From Kitasatospora aureofaciens (lineage in GTDB: Bacteria; Actinomycetota; Actinomycetes; Streptomycetales; Streptomycetaceae): a stretch of 64,000 nucleotides of DNA. Each line of letters starts with the position of its first letter. The stretch's first letter is position 1. The position numbers were made by a program, and so were the translations under genes. The notes under the pieces are model-generated. The model ran no database searches. It was not told the DNA's origin and saw only the letters and a list, made by a program, of their open reading frames with translations. Of the stretch, positions 55,265-64,000 are shown piece after piece. The DNA is taken from the NCBI RefSeq assembly GCF_001188955.3, contig NZ_JPRF03000028.1, positions 1 through 64,000 of the forward strand, in the 5' to 3' direction.

Positions 55265-56466
55265 CCGGCGGCTGGGACGCCGTGGTGGTGGGTGCCCGGG
55301 TCGCGGGCGCCGCCACCGCACTGCTGCTGGCCCGGCGCGGTCACAGGGTGCTGCTGATCGACCGGGCCGCGTTCCCCTCGGACACCATGTCCACCCTCTA
55401 CATCCACCAGCCCGGCGTGGCCAAGCTCTCCGAGTGGGGCCTGCTCCCGGCGCTGCTGGACTCCGGCTGCCCGGTGCTGGACACCATCGGCTACGACGTC
55501 GGCGGCGTCCGGCTGGCCGGCCCCGCGCCGGTGATGCCGGGCGCCCCGGCCGCGTTGGCGCCGCGCCGCCTGGTGCTGGACCGGTTGCTGGTCGAGGCGG
55601 CCGTCAAGGCAGGCGTCGAGTTCGTGGACCGGGCCAACCTCCAGGAGCTGGTGCACTCCGAGGGAAGGGTCACCGGTGTCCGCTTCCGCACCGCGAGCGG
55701 CGTGCGCACCGAGCACGCCCGGCTGGTGGTCGGCGCCGACGGGATGCGCTCCCGGGTGGCCCAACTGGTCGAGGCTCCGGTGGAGTTGAGCGACCCGCGG
55801 GCCAGCTGCGTGTACTACACCGGCTGGGTCGGGATCAGCACCGGCTTCGGCTTCCACGAGAGCCCCGGCAACTGGATCGTCCGGATCCCCACCCACGACG
55901 ACGTGACCCTGATCTCCACCTACTTCCCGCAGGACCGCTTCGCCGAGATCAAGCAGGACCCGTTCCGCCACCACCTGGCGGCCGTGCGCGGCACCGCGCC
56001 CGAGCTGTACGAGCAGCTCGCCGGGGCCGAGCAGGTCGAGCAGATCATCGGCACCGGTGACCAGCAGAACTACTTCCGCCGCGGGCACGGCCCCGGCTGG
56101 GTGCTGGTCGGCGACGCCGGGCACCACCTGGACACCATCAGCGCCCGCGGCATCACCAACGCCCTGCTCCAGGCCTCCTTCCTGGCCGAGGAGTTGGCGG
56201 GCCGGGTGGACGACCCGGCCGCCTCGGCCCGGTTCACCCGGCGCCGCGACGAGGAGCTGACCGAGCCGTACCGGAGCACGTTGGAGCTCGCCAGGCTCAC
56301 GGTCACGCCCTCGCGGCTGCGGATGCTCCGCGAGATCGCCGGGTCCCCCGAGCTGACCCGCCGGTACTTCGCCGTCGTCGCGGGGATGCTCGGCATCGAC
56401 GAGCTCTTCGACGAGGACGAGCTCCTCGGCGACGACGACGGCCTCGATGGCGACGATGTGTTCTGA
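55261..56466 (+). CDS. FAD-dependent oxidoreductase (group A monooxygenase / geranylgeranyl-reductase-like)
   Basis: 401 residues. The FAD Rossmann motif is VVVGARVAGAATALLLARRG at about residues 8-27, a GD-type loop is LVVGADGMRSRVAQ, and the second FAD-binding segment is VLVGDAGHHLDTISARGI. This is the flavoprotein monooxygenase fold of tailoring hydroxylases and halogenases; the halogenase WxWxIP motif is not seen. The C-terminus is strikingly acidic (LFDEDELLGDDDGLDGDDVF). Coupled to the C-A-PCP gene, it may act on the residue loaded there. Confidence 0.8.
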   Translation: MTGGWDAVVVGARVAGAATALLLARRGHRVLLIDRAAFPSDTMSTLYIHQPGVAKLSEWGLLPALLDSGCPVLDTIGYDVGGVRLAGPAPVMPGAPAALAPRRLVLDRLLVEAAVKAGVEFVDRANLQELVHSEGRVTGVRFRTASGVRTEHARLVVGADGMRSRVAQLVEAPVELSDPRASCVYYTGWVGISTGFGFHESPGNWIVRIPTHDDVTLISTYFPQDRFAEIKQDPFRHHLAAVRGTAPELYEQLAGAEQVEQIIGTGDQQNYFRRGHGPGWVLVGDAGHHLDTISARGITNALLQASFLAEELAGRVDDPAASARFTRRRDEELTEPYRSTLELARLTVTPSRLRMLREIAGSPELTRRYFAVVAGMLGIDELFDEDELLGDDDGLDGDDVF

Positions 56467-56488
56467 TCCCTTTTCTGGAGGAACCGCG

Positions 56489-58027
56489 ATGAGTCCCGCT
56501 CCACTCTCGCTCTGGGGCGGCGAGTCCCAACCGCCCTGTCTGCTGGCCGCGTTCCACGAGCAGGCGGTGGCGAGGGGCCCGCAGACCGCCGTCGTGGACG
56601 GCGCGCGAGGCGTCACCTACAGCGAGCTGCTGTCCTGGGTCCAGGGCATCGCCGAGGGCCTGACCGCGGCCGGGATCGGCCCGGGCGACCGGGTCGCCGT
56701 CACCGGGCGGCGCAGCGCCGCCGTGGTGGCCGCGATGCTCGGCACCATGTGGGCGGGCGCCACCTATCTCCCGCTGGACGCCGAGTACCCGGCGGCCCGG
56801 CTCGCCCACATGCTCAAGGACAGCGGCGCCGGCCTGCTGCTGTACGCGGACGAGGAGCCGGAGTTCGAGGTGCCGGTGCCCAGCCTGCCGATCTCCGGCC
56901 TGCCGACGAAGGGCACCGTCGATCCGGTGGCCTGCCGGTCCGAGCTGTGGACGTACATCATCTACACCTCCGGCTCCACCGGCCTGCCCAAGGGCGTGGC
57001 CGTCCCGCACAGCTGCCTGGACACCATGGTCGACTGGCAGCGCAACCACTCCGTGTGGCCGCACGTGCGCACCGCCCAGTTCGCCCCGCTCAACTTCGAC
57101 GTCTCCTTCCAGGAGGTGCTGGGCACCCTGTGCGGCGGCGGCACGCTCGTCGTGGTGCCGGAGGAGCTGCGCCAGGACCCGTTCGAGCTGCTGGAGTGGC
57201 TGGGCGAGAACCGGATCGAGCGGCTCTTCCTCCCGTACGTGGCGCTGCAGATGCTCGCCGTGGCGGCCGCCGAGGAGGAGTCGCTGGACCACCTGGCGCT
57301 GGCCGAGGTCAACGCGGCCGGCGAGCAGCTGGTCTGCACGCCGGACATCCGCGAGCTGTTCGCCCGGCTGCCGCGGTGCCGGCTGAACAACCACTACGGG
57401 CAGAGCGAGTCCGCGATGGTCACGGCGCACACCCTGACCGGCCCCAGCAGCTCCTGGCCGGCGCTGCCGCCGATCGGCGCGCCGCTGCCGGGCTGCGAGC
57501 TGCTGATCGACCCGCTGGACGCGGCGGAGCCGAACGTCGGCGAACTGCTGGTGGCCGGTGCGCCGTTGTCGCCGGGCTACCTCAACCAGCCGGAGCTGAA
57601 CGCCAAGCGCTTCGTCACCGTCGACCCGACCCCGCGCGGGCACACCGCCGCCTTCCGCACCGGCGACCTGGTCCGGCTGGAGGACGGTGTGGTGACCTTC
57701 CTGGCCCGCCGGGACAAGGACGTGAAGATCCGCGGCTACCGGGTCAACCTGCTGGAGATCGAGGTGCGGCTGCTGGAGCTGCCGACCGTCTCCGCCGCGG
57801 TCTGCGTGGCCCTGGACGACGGGCAGGGCTCGCGCTCGCTGCACTGCGCGGTGACGGTCGACTCCGGAGCCGAGCCGCTGGACGGCGCCCGGGCGGCGGC
57901 CGAGCTGCGCCGCAACCTGCCGGACCCGTACATCCCGCGCTCCTTCACCACGGTGGCCGCGCTGCCGCGCACCCACAGCGGCAAGGTGGACCGGGACGCG
58001 GTGGCCCGTACGCTCGCCGGGCGCTGA
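56489..58027 (+). CDS. stand-alone NRPS adenylation domain
   Basis: 512 residues covering A1-A10 only, with no carrier domain: IIYTSGSTGLPKGVA (A3), NNHYGQSESAMV (A5), FRTGDLVRLEDG (A7) and the lysine in THSGKVDRDAV (A10). Code by alignment reads DVQFNAHMVK; DVQ..AH.VK is the proline pattern, but Asn at position 299 is odd, so the substrate is open. Because two modules of this cluster lack an A domain, this protein is the obvious candidate to charge them in trans. The ATG at 56489 follows ggaggaacc, 22 bases after the flavoenzyme gene. Confidence 0.85.
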   Translation: MSPAPLSLWGGESQPPCLLAAFHEQAVARGPQTAVVDGARGVTYSELLSWVQGIAEGLTAAGIGPGDRVAVTGRRSAAVVAAMLGTMWAGATYLPLDAEYPAARLAHMLKDSGAGLLLYADEEPEFEVPVPSLPISGLPTKGTVDPVACRSELWTYIIYTSGSTGLPKGVAVPHSCLDTMVDWQRNHSVWPHVRTAQFAPLNFDVSFQEVLGTLCGGGTLVVVPEELRQDPFELLEWLGENRIERLFLPYVALQMLAVAAAEEESLDHLALAEVNAAGEQLVCTPDIRELFARLPRCRLNNHYGQSESAMVTAHTLTGPSSSWPALPPIGAPLPGCELLIDPLDAAEPNVGELLVAGAPLSPGYLNQPELNAKRFVTVDPTPRGHTAAFRTGDLVRLEDGVVTFLARRDKDVKIRGYRVNLLEIEVRLLELPTVSAAVCVALDDGQGSRSLHCAVTVDSGAEPLDGARAAAELRRNLPDPYIPRSFTTVAALPRTHSGKVDRDAVARTLAGR

Positions 58028-58038
58028 CCCTCCCCGCA

Positions 58039-58092
58039 CACCGAAAGGGCCGACCGCTGGAAACCGCCCCGCGGAGGTCGGCCCTTTCGGTG
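58039..58092. terminator. strong bidirectional stem-loop terminator
   Basis: Perfect 17-bp stem (caccgaaagggccgacc at 58039-58055 with complement at 58076-58092) and a 20-base loop between convergent NRPS genes. Confidence 0.75.
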
Positions 58093-58099
58093 GGAGCGG

Positions 58100-60493
58100 T
58101 CAGAGCAGCGACGGCCGGGTGCTGGTGCCGCGCCGCTCGGTGACGATGGCGGCGACCTTGGCGACGGTGTCGGCGGCGATCAGGTCGGCCACCTTCAGCG
58201 CGGTGCCGAAGCGCCGGTTCAGCCGGCCGACGACCTGGATCGCGGCCAGCGAGTTGCCGCCGAGGTCGATGAAGGAGGCCGCGGCGCCCGGGACCTCGGC
58301 CAGGCCCAGCACCTCGTGCCAGGTCTCACCCACGGCGGTGCGGACGGCCGGGTCGGAGCCGTCCTCCGTCGTGGCGCCACTGCTGGCGGTGGCGCCGGCG
58401 GTGGCAGTGGCCTCGGCGGCGAGCCGTTCGAGTTCCGGCCGGGCGATCTTGCCGTTCTGGTTGACCGGCAGCTCGGCGAGCACGGAGACCCGGGCCGGGA
58501 CCATGCTCTCCGGAAGCCGCTCGCGCAGGTGGGCCCGGAGGCCGTCGACCGAGGCCTCGGCCGGCCCGGCCACCGAGACGTAGGCGGCCAGCGACTGGGC
58601 GATGCCCGCCGGGTCGCGCACCGGCACCACGACGGCATCCGCCACCGCCGGGTGCTCGCGCAGGCAGGACTGGATCTCGCCGAGCTCGATCCGCACGCCG
58701 CCGATCTTCACCTGGTGGTCGACCCGGCCGATCAGCTCCAGCTCGCCGTCCGCCCGCAGCCGGGCCAGGTCGCCGGTGCGGTACAGCCGGGCGCCGGGGA
58801 CGGCGGAGAAAGGGTCGGGCAGGAAGCGCTCGGCGGTGAAGGACGGGCGGTCCTGGTAGCCCCAGCCGACGCCAAGCCCGCCGAGGAACAGCTCGCCGAG
58901 CTGGTCCACCCCGGCGGGCGTGCCGAAGGAGTCCAGCACGTAGGCGCTCTGGTTGGTCATCGGCCGCCCGTACGGGATCGAGCGCCAGCGCGGGTCGACG
59001 TCGGCCACGTCGTAGTAGGTGCTGTCCACCGAGACCTCGGTGGCGCCGCCGAGGCTGATGAAGCGGGCCTGCGGGAACGCCGCGCGGGTCGCCTCCGGCT
59101 GGGCCACCGGGATCCAGTCCCCGCCCAGCAGGAAGGCCCGCAGCGCGCCGGTGCGGCCGGTGCCCCAGGTGCGCAGGAACTGGGCCAGCGAGGACGGGAC
59201 GGAGTGCCAGACGGTGATCCCGGCGTGCTCGACCAGCTCGGCCCAGTGCTCGACGTCGTTCTCCCGTCCGCGCTCCGGCAGGACGAGGGTGGCGCCGGTC
59301 ATCAGGGCGGCGAACACGTCGTAGACCGTCATGTCGAAGCTCGGCGAGGAGACGCCGAGGATCCGGTCGCCGGGGCCGAGGCCGTAGCGGGAGCTCAGGT
59401 CGAGGATCATGCTGGTCCGGCCGACGTGGTCGAGCAGCGCGCCCTTCGGCTCGCCCGACGAGCCCGAGGTGAAGATCACGTACGCGAGGTCCCGGCCGGT
59501 CACCTCGACCTCGGGCAGCGCCTCCCGGCCGGCGGTCGGCAGCTCCTCGACCGGGCCGAGCGGGATCACCGGTGCACCGGTCGTCGGGTCCCCGCTGTTG
59601 GCGGCGCCCGCGGCGTCGGCGACCACCACGTCCACCCGGCCCAGCCGGTGCAGCACCTCGCGGCGGTGGGCGGGCAGCATCGGGTCGAGCGGGACGAAGG
59701 CCGCACCGGTCTTCAGCGCCGCGTACGCCGCCACCACCAGCTCGGCGCTGCGGGTCGCCGCCACGCCGACCCGCCCGCCGGGCCCCACGCCGTGCCCGGC
59801 GATCCGGACGGCCAGGGCGTTGGCCCGGGCGTCGAGTTCGCCGTAGGTGAGGCTCAGCGAGCCCTGGACCACGGCGATCCGCTCCGGGCCTGCGGCCACC
59901 TGCCGTTCCACCCGGTGGTGCAGGCAGACCGGCTCGGTGAGCGGCGGCTGCGGGCGGTTCACCTCCGCGACCAGCTCGCGTTCGGCGGCGGTGAGGTGCT
60001 CGACCTGGTCGATCCGCAGCTCGTCGGGGGCGGCGAGGTAGGCCGCGAGGTGTGCGGCGATCCGGTCGGGCGCCTGCTCGTCGTCGGGGCGGGCGGCGGC
60101 CCGCAGGCGCAGCGTCCAGGTGCCGTCCTCGGCGGGGGAGAGGGCGAACACCGCCGGGGAGGACTGCGGGTCCACCGACAGCTCCAGCCCGGCCCCGAAC
60201 GCCGCCCCGCGCCGGGAGAAGGCGGCCCGGCAGGACAGCAGGGTGGGTGTGGAGGATCCGGTTCCGGCCAGTTCGGCGGGCTCGACCCGCCACGCCGTCC
60301 AGGCTTCCGCGTCGTCGGCGCGGCCCCACACGGTGACCGGCCGCACGCCGCCGTAGCGCAGCAGCAGCGCGCACAGCCCGGCGGCGAGGTCCGAGGGCGC
60401 TCCGGCCCGCAGCCCGCTCAGCGGAGCGGACTCGACGGCCCCGGTGCGGTCGCTCCACAGCACCGGGAGGACGGGATCGGCGTGCTCGGTCAT
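58100..60493 (-). CDS. NRPS A-PCP protein with a vestigial condensation C-lobe
   Basis: 797 residues. The first 170 or so resemble only the C-terminal half of a condensation domain (DLAAGLCALLLRYGGVRPV, then AAERELVAEVNRPQPP at its end) and contain no HHxxxDG. A about 180-690: FTSGSSGEPKG, ISLGGATEVSVD, YRTGDLARLRADG; code by alignment DMYHLGLVDK, without a confident substrate. PCP about 715-785 with Ser in LGGNSLAAIQV. The ATG overlaps the stop of the stand-alone C gene (ATGA), so the two products probably form one module. Confidence 0.87.
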   Translation of the reverse strand: MTEHADPVLPVLWSDRTGAVESAPLSGLRAGAPSDLAAGLCALLLRYGGVRPVTVWGRADDAEAWTAWRVEPAELAGTGSSTPTLLSCRAAFSRRGAAFGAGLELSVDPQSSPAVFALSPAEDGTWTLRLRAAARPDDEQAPDRIAAHLAAYLAAPDELRIDQVEHLTAAERELVAEVNRPQPPLTEPVCLHHRVERQVAAGPERIAVVQGSLSLTYGELDARANALAVRIAGHGVGPGGRVGVAATRSAELVVAAYAALKTGAAFVPLDPMLPAHRREVLHRLGRVDVVVADAAGAANSGDPTTGAPVIPLGPVEELPTAGREALPEVEVTGRDLAYVIFTSGSSGEPKGALLDHVGRTSMILDLSSRYGLGPGDRILGVSSPSFDMTVYDVFAALMTGATLVLPERGRENDVEHWAELVEHAGITVWHSVPSSLAQFLRTWGTGRTGALRAFLLGGDWIPVAQPEATRAAFPQARFISLGGATEVSVDSTYYDVADVDPRWRSIPYGRPMTNQSAYVLDSFGTPAGVDQLGELFLGGLGVGWGYQDRPSFTAERFLPDPFSAVPGARLYRTGDLARLRADGELELIGRVDHQVKIGGVRIELGEIQSCLREHPAVADAVVVPVRDPAGIAQSLAAYVSVAGPAEASVDGLRAHLRERLPESMVPARVSVLAELPVNQNGKIARPELERLAAEATATAGATASSGATTEDGSDPAVRTAVGETWHEVLGLAEVPGAAASFIDLGGNSLAAIQVVGRLNRRFGTALKVADLIAADTVAKVAAIVTERRGTSTRPSLL

Positions 60494-61869
60494 CGGGAAA
60501 CTCCCTGGTCGGGTGCGTGAGGGGTGGCGGCGACGGCGGCCGGCAGCCGGGAGACGCGGGCGCCGGGGCGGTCCACGGCCGCCCGGAGCAGCGCCCGCAG
60601 CTGGTCGGCCAGGCCGGCCGCCCACGGCGCGTCGAACACCTCGGTCGAGTACTCGATGCTGAGCAGGAAGTCCGGGCCGTCCTCGATGAAGGTCACCGTG
60701 GCGTCGAAGGCGTGCTGCCCGGGGTACAGGTCGACGTCCTCGCAGTCCACACCCGGCAGCTCCGGGCGGCCCGGGGCGCTGCCGCCGGTGCGCAGCTGGA
60801 GGGTGACCTGGGCCAGCGGGTTGCGCCCGGGCCGGCGGGCGGGGGCGAGGTGGCGCACCACGCTGCCGAACGGCACTTCGTGGTCGATGGCCCGCAGGTT
60901 GGCGGCGTTCAGCCGGGCGGCCACCTCGCAGAAGGCCGGGTCGTCGGCGAGGTCGGCGCGCAGCACCACCATGTTGACGAAGTAGCCGATCAGCGGTTCG
61001 AGTTCCGGTTCGCCGCGGCCGGCGAACAGGGTGGCGAAGGCGGTGTCCGGGCGCCCGGTGCGCTCGGTCAGGGCGAGCGAGAAGGCCGCGCCGAGCCAGG
61101 AGAACAGTGACACCCGGGCCGCCCGGGCGAGGTCGGTGAGCGCACGGTGCAGCTCCGGGTCGAGCCGTACGACGAGGCGGTCGGCGGCGAAGGACGGCCG
61201 CCGGGGGCGCTCCCGCCCGGCGGCCAGGTCGACGGCCGGGATGCCGCGCAGCTCCTTCTCCCAGTGGCCGAGCAGCTGCTCCAGCTCCGGTCCCTGGAAG
61301 CACTCGCGCTGCCACTGGGCGTATCGTCGGTACGGCACCGGCAGTTCGGGCAGCGCCGCCTCCGGGTCCTCTCCGGCCAGCAGAGCGGCGTAGCCGGCGG
61401 ACAGTTCGTCGGTGAGCAGGCGCAACGACCATCCGTCGGTCGCGATGTGATGCATCACCAGACTGAGCACGTGCTCCTCGGGGCCGAGCCGGAACAGCCG
61501 CAGCCGGAACGGCCGACCTCCGGCCAGGTCGAAGGGCTCGCGCGCCTCCCGGCGCAGCGCCTCGGCGAGCTCGGCCCCGTCGGCGACCTCGCACAGCGGC
61601 ACCTCGGCCCCCGCGGGCGGGAGCACCAGCTGGTACGGCTCGCCGTCGTCCTCGCGGAAGGCGGTGCGCAGCACCTCCTGGCGGCGCACGACGAGGGTCA
61701 GCGCGGCGTCCAGCAGGTCCGTCCGCAGCGGGCCACGCAGCCGGAAGGCGAGCGGGACGTGGTAGGCGGCCGTGCCGGGCACCAGCTGCTCGAACATCCA
61801 CAACGCCTCCTGACCGGAGGACAGTTCGTACCGCTCGGCCGGGTCGGTCGCGCCGACGGAACCGGGCAT
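60490..61869 (-). CDS. stand-alone NRPS condensation domain
   Basis: 459 residues comprising one complete condensation domain: LSSGQEALWMFEQLVPG opening, VLRTAFREDDG, intact HHIATDGWS catalytic motif, YFVNMVVLRADL and FDAPWAAG at the end. The ATG at 61869 follows gggagcac. Coupled by ATGA to the downstream A-PCP gene, it supplies the condensation function that gene lacks. The free-standing arrangement recalls dissociated NRPS systems such as pacidamycin. Confidence 0.87.
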   Translation of the reverse strand: MPGSVGATDPAERYELSSGQEALWMFEQLVPGTAAYHVPLAFRLRGPLRTDLLDAALTLVVRRQEVLRTAFREDDGEPYQLVLPPAGAEVPLCEVADGAELAEALRREAREPFDLAGGRPFRLRLFRLGPEEHVLSLVMHHIATDGWSLRLLTDELSAGYAALLAGEDPEAALPELPVPYRRYAQWQRECFQGPELEQLLGHWEKELRGIPAVDLAAGRERPRRPSFAADRLVVRLDPELHRALTDLARAARVSLFSWLGAAFSLALTERTGRPDTAFATLFAGRGEPELEPLIGYFVNMVVLRADLADDPAFCEVAARLNAANLRAIDHEVPFGSVVRHLAPARRPGRNPLAQVTLQLRTGGSAPGRPELPGVDCEDVDLYPGQHAFDATVTFIEDGPDFLLSIEYSTEVFDAPWAAGLADQLRALLRAAVDRPGARVSRLPAAVAATPHAPDQGVSR

Positions 61870-62066
61870 CGTGCTCCCATCGGTGAAGAGTGCCGGGACA
61901 TCTGTCGGATACCGGGAGGACGTCGCTCCCCGAAAGTCCAGGGTCGGGCCGCGCCGGGACCGAGTGCGCCGGCGGACGATCACCGCCCAGTCTGTCAGCC
62001 GTACGCACTCTGCGGAAGATCCTTCCCGCGGGTGGGCCGGAAAGCTCCACGGGAAAAGGTAGTTGG

Positions 62067-62095
62067 TTGTCATACCTCGGCGTCTGCGGTATCCC
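62067..62095 (+). promoter_or_regulatory. candidate promoter of the right-end NRPS gene
   Basis: TTGTCA at 62067-62072, a 17-base spacer and TATCCC at 62090-62095, placing a start of transcription about 40 bases before the ATG. It lies in the 272-base divergent spacer, which otherwise shows nothing. Confidence 0.4.
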
Positions 62096-62141
62096 TTGAT
62101 CCCGAACCTGTCCGGTGCATGCTCACTTTCGGGAGTCGCGA

Positions 62142-64000
62142 ATGACCGGCACACACATCGCCGGCGGCCTCTTCACGACGGCGGCCGTGGGCATGGTGCG
62201 GTTGCCGTGCGATCGGTGGCTCGCCAATCGGCCGGTCCACCGGAGCAGTTCGCGTACGCATCCGGTCCCGGCACCGGTCCTGGCGCGATTCCTGAGCCTC
62301 GCCGAGGAGTCGACCGGCAGCCCGGAGGCCGGTCTCGCGGCCGTGCTCGCGGTGCTGCTGCACCATTACGCGGGCCAGCAGGACGTCCGGCTGGACTTCG
62401 ACCGGGCGCGGGTGCGGATCGGCCTCACGGAGGACGCCGGGCTGCGCCGGATCTGGCAGGAGGTGGACGGTCAACTGGCCGGTCGGCGTACCGAGGTCGC
62501 CGAAACCGAAGTGGCCGAATCCGAGGCCCCGCTCACGGTCCGGCTACGCCCCGACGGCACCGGCCCGGACGCCGTCCTGGAAGCCGCGTACGACCCGGCA
62601 CTGCTGGACGGGCCGACCGTCGCCCGCGTCCTGGAGCACGCCGCCCGGCTGCTGGAAGCGCTGGTCACCGACCCCGACGGGCCGGCCCGTCGCGCCCGGT
62701 TCGGTTCGGCGCAGGAGCGCGCGCGGATCCTCTCCGACTGGAACGGGACGCGCACGCCCTTCCCGGACTCGACCGTGGTGGCCGCCTTCGAGGAGCAGGT
62801 GCGGGCGACCCCGTCCGCGCCCGCCGTCGAGTTCGAGGGCGCGGTGCTCGGCTACGCCGAACTCGACCGGCGGGCGGGCCTGGTGAGCCGTCGGCTGCGG
62901 TCCGCCCAGGACTCCGGCTTCGTCGGCATCCACCTGGAGCGCTCGCTCGACCTGGTGGTGGCGATCCTCGGGGTGCTCAAGGCCGGGCTGGCCTACGTCC
63001 CGCTCGACCCCGAACTGCCCGCCGACCGGGTGCGCTACCTGGTCGAGGACTCCGGCGCCCGCACGGTGCTGTGCCGCCCCGAGGACATCGAGGTGCTCTC
63101 CGGCCACGGAGCCGACGCGTTGACCGTGCAACAGGCCGTCGAGGAACCGGGGGAGGAGACCGGAGGCCGCCCGGAGATCACCGGCGACACCCCGATCTAC
63201 CTGATCTACACCTCCGGCTCCACCGGCCGCCCCAAGGGCGTGCTGAACCGCCACGCCGGGGTGTTCAACACCGTCCACTGGCGCCGGCAACGCTTCGAAC
63301 TGGGCCCGGACGACCGGGTCCTGCAGAAGACCCCGTTCGGATTCGACGTCTCGGCCTGGGAGTTCCTCTGGCCACTGGTCTCCGGCGCCTGCCTGGTGGT
63401 CGCCCGTCCGGGCGGCCACCGGGACACCCGCTACCTCAAGCGGACCATCCGCGAACGCCGGATCACCGTGGTCCACTTCGTGCCGTCCATGCTCGACGCC
63501 TTCCTGGAGGAGGACGAACTGGCCGCGCACTGCGGGAGCCTGCGCCTGGTCTTCGCCAGCGGCGAGGCGCTCGCCCCGCCGACGATCCGGGCCTTCTTCG
63601 AGCAGCTGGACTGCGAGCTCCACAACCTGTACGGCCCCACCGAGGCCTCCATCGAGGTCTCGCACTGGCAGGCCGGGCCCGGGTTCGCAGGGCGCGACGT
63701 ACCGATCGGCCGTCCGATCGCCAACACCGCTCTGTACGTCGTCGACGAGCGGCTCGAACCGGTGCCGATCGGCGTGGCGGGCGAGCTGTGCATCGGCGGC
63801 GTCCAGGTCGCGCTGGGCTACCACCGGCAGCCGGAGCTGACCCGCGAACGGTTCGTCGCCGATCCCTTCACCGCCGGGGCCCGGCTGTACCGCACCGGCG
63901 ACCTCGCCCGGTACCGCACCGACGGGCAGATCGAGTACCTCGGGCGGCTGGACGACCAGGTCAAGATCAGCGGCTACCGGATCGAACCGGGCGAGATCGA
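62142..64000 (+). CDS. NRPS adenylation protein with vestigial condensation C-lobe, runs off the right edge
   Basis: 619 residues visible, no stop before the window end. The ATG at 62142 follows gggagtcgcg. Residues about 45-210 resemble only the C-lobe of a condensation domain (GLAAVLAVLLHHYAGQQDV, then RARILSDWNGTRTPF), again without HHxxxDG, as in the A-PCP protein at 58.1-60.5 kb. A from about 225: LIYTSGSTGRPKG, LHNLYGPTEASIEVS, YRTGDLARYRTDG. Code by alignment DVWHFSLIEK, close to serine but with Glu for Asp at position 331. A carrier domain is expected beyond the edge. Confidence 0.87.
   Translation, partial: MTGTHIAGGLFTTAAVGMVRLPCDRWLANRPVHRSSSRTHPVPAPVLARFLSLAEESTGSPEAGLAAVLAVLLHHYAGQQDVRLDFDRARVRIGLTEDAGLRRIWQEVDGQLAGRRTEVAETEVAESEAPLTVRLRPDGTGPDAVLEAAYDPALLDGPTVARVLEHAARLLEALVTDPDGPARRARFGSAQERARILSDWNGTRTPFPDSTVVAAFEEQVRATPSAPAVEFEGAVLGYAELDRRAGLVSRRLRSAQDSGFVGIHLERSLDLVVAILGVLKAGLAYVPLDPELPADRVRYLVEDSGARTVLCRPEDIEVLSGHGADALTVQQAVEEPGEETGGRPEITGDTPIYLIYTSGSTGRPKGVLNRHAGVFNTVHWRRQRFELGPDDRVLQKTPFGFDVSAWEFLWPLVSGACLVVARPGGHRDTRYLKRTIRERRITVVHFVPSMLDAFLEEDELAAHCGSLRLVFASGEALAPPTIRAFFEQLDCELHNLYGPTEASIEVSHWQAGPGFAGRDVPIGRPIANTALYVVDERLEPVPIGVAGELCIGGVQVALGYHRQPELTRERFVADPFTAGARLYRTGDLARYRTDGQIEYLGRLDDQVKISGYRIEPGEI

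Overview
This window looks like chromosome from a high-GC actinomycete of the Streptomycetaceae (Streptomyces or Kitasatospora). GC is very high, third codon positions are almost always G or C, and GTG and TTG starts are common. Many genes are translationally coupled by ATGA or GTGA overlaps. Two biosynthetic gene clusters flank about 14 kb of single genes. No rRNA, tRNA or CRISPR array was seen.

Positions 1-437 hold two broken pieces: a frameshifted 5' fragment of a homoserine kinase gene (minus strand) and the 3' end of an unidentified gene. Positions 688-15356 carry a compact polycyclic tetramate macrolactam (PTM) cluster: sterol-desaturase-type hydroxylase, iterative PKS-NRPS, two phytoene-desaturase-like flavoenzymes and an MDR reductase. 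This is the ftdA-ftdE / ikaABC arrangement without the ftdF cytochrome P450. The PKS-NRPS A domain reads as an ornithine code, as PTMs require. A threonine-synthase-like PLP enzyme follows on the other strand.

Positions 16.8-31.3 kb carry a YceI protein, a secreted penicillin-acylase-family hydrolase, a SUKH-type immunity protein, a membrane protein, and a TetR / alcohol dehydrogenase / DUF1349 unit with a perfect 26-bp palindrome. They also carry an ADP-ribosylation module and a HelR-type RNA polymerase recycling ATPase. In the ADP-ribosylation module a uracil-DNA-glycosylase-like domain is fused to an R-S-E ADP-ribosyltransferase. It faces a divergent macro-domain gene and a DUF4180 gene. 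Both divergent promoters match the actinobacterial DNA-damage (RecA-NDp / PafBC) pattern TTGTCAGTG-N8-TANNNT or come within one base of it. The same signal precedes the SUKH gene 6 kb away. This is the best candidate here for an undescribed system: a damage-inducible, DarTG-like writer/eraser pair with a glycosylase attached.

From 31.4 kb to beyond the right edge lies a second cluster, a dissociated NRPS. It starts with a type II thioesterase and an IS605-type TnpB scar. Next comes a coupled operon (degenerate condensation protein, argininosuccinate-lyase homologue, GHMP kinase, cysteine-synthase/ATP-grasp fusion) that resembles 2,3-diaminobutyrate pathways. Minus-strand genes 38.9-51.9 kb encode C-(A stub)-PCP-C-A-PCP, an MFS exporter, a thioesterase with a Cys nucleophile, and C-PCP-C-A-PCP-TE. 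Plus-strand genes 52.1-58.0 kb encode C-A-PCP, a flavoenzyme and a stand-alone A domain. A coupled C / A-PCP pair (58.1-61.9 kb, minus) and an NRPS running off the end complete the window. Two modules lack a working A domain, so loading in trans, perhaps by the stand-alone A protein, is likely. The product is unknown; I infer a peptide containing a 2,3-diamino acid and serine.
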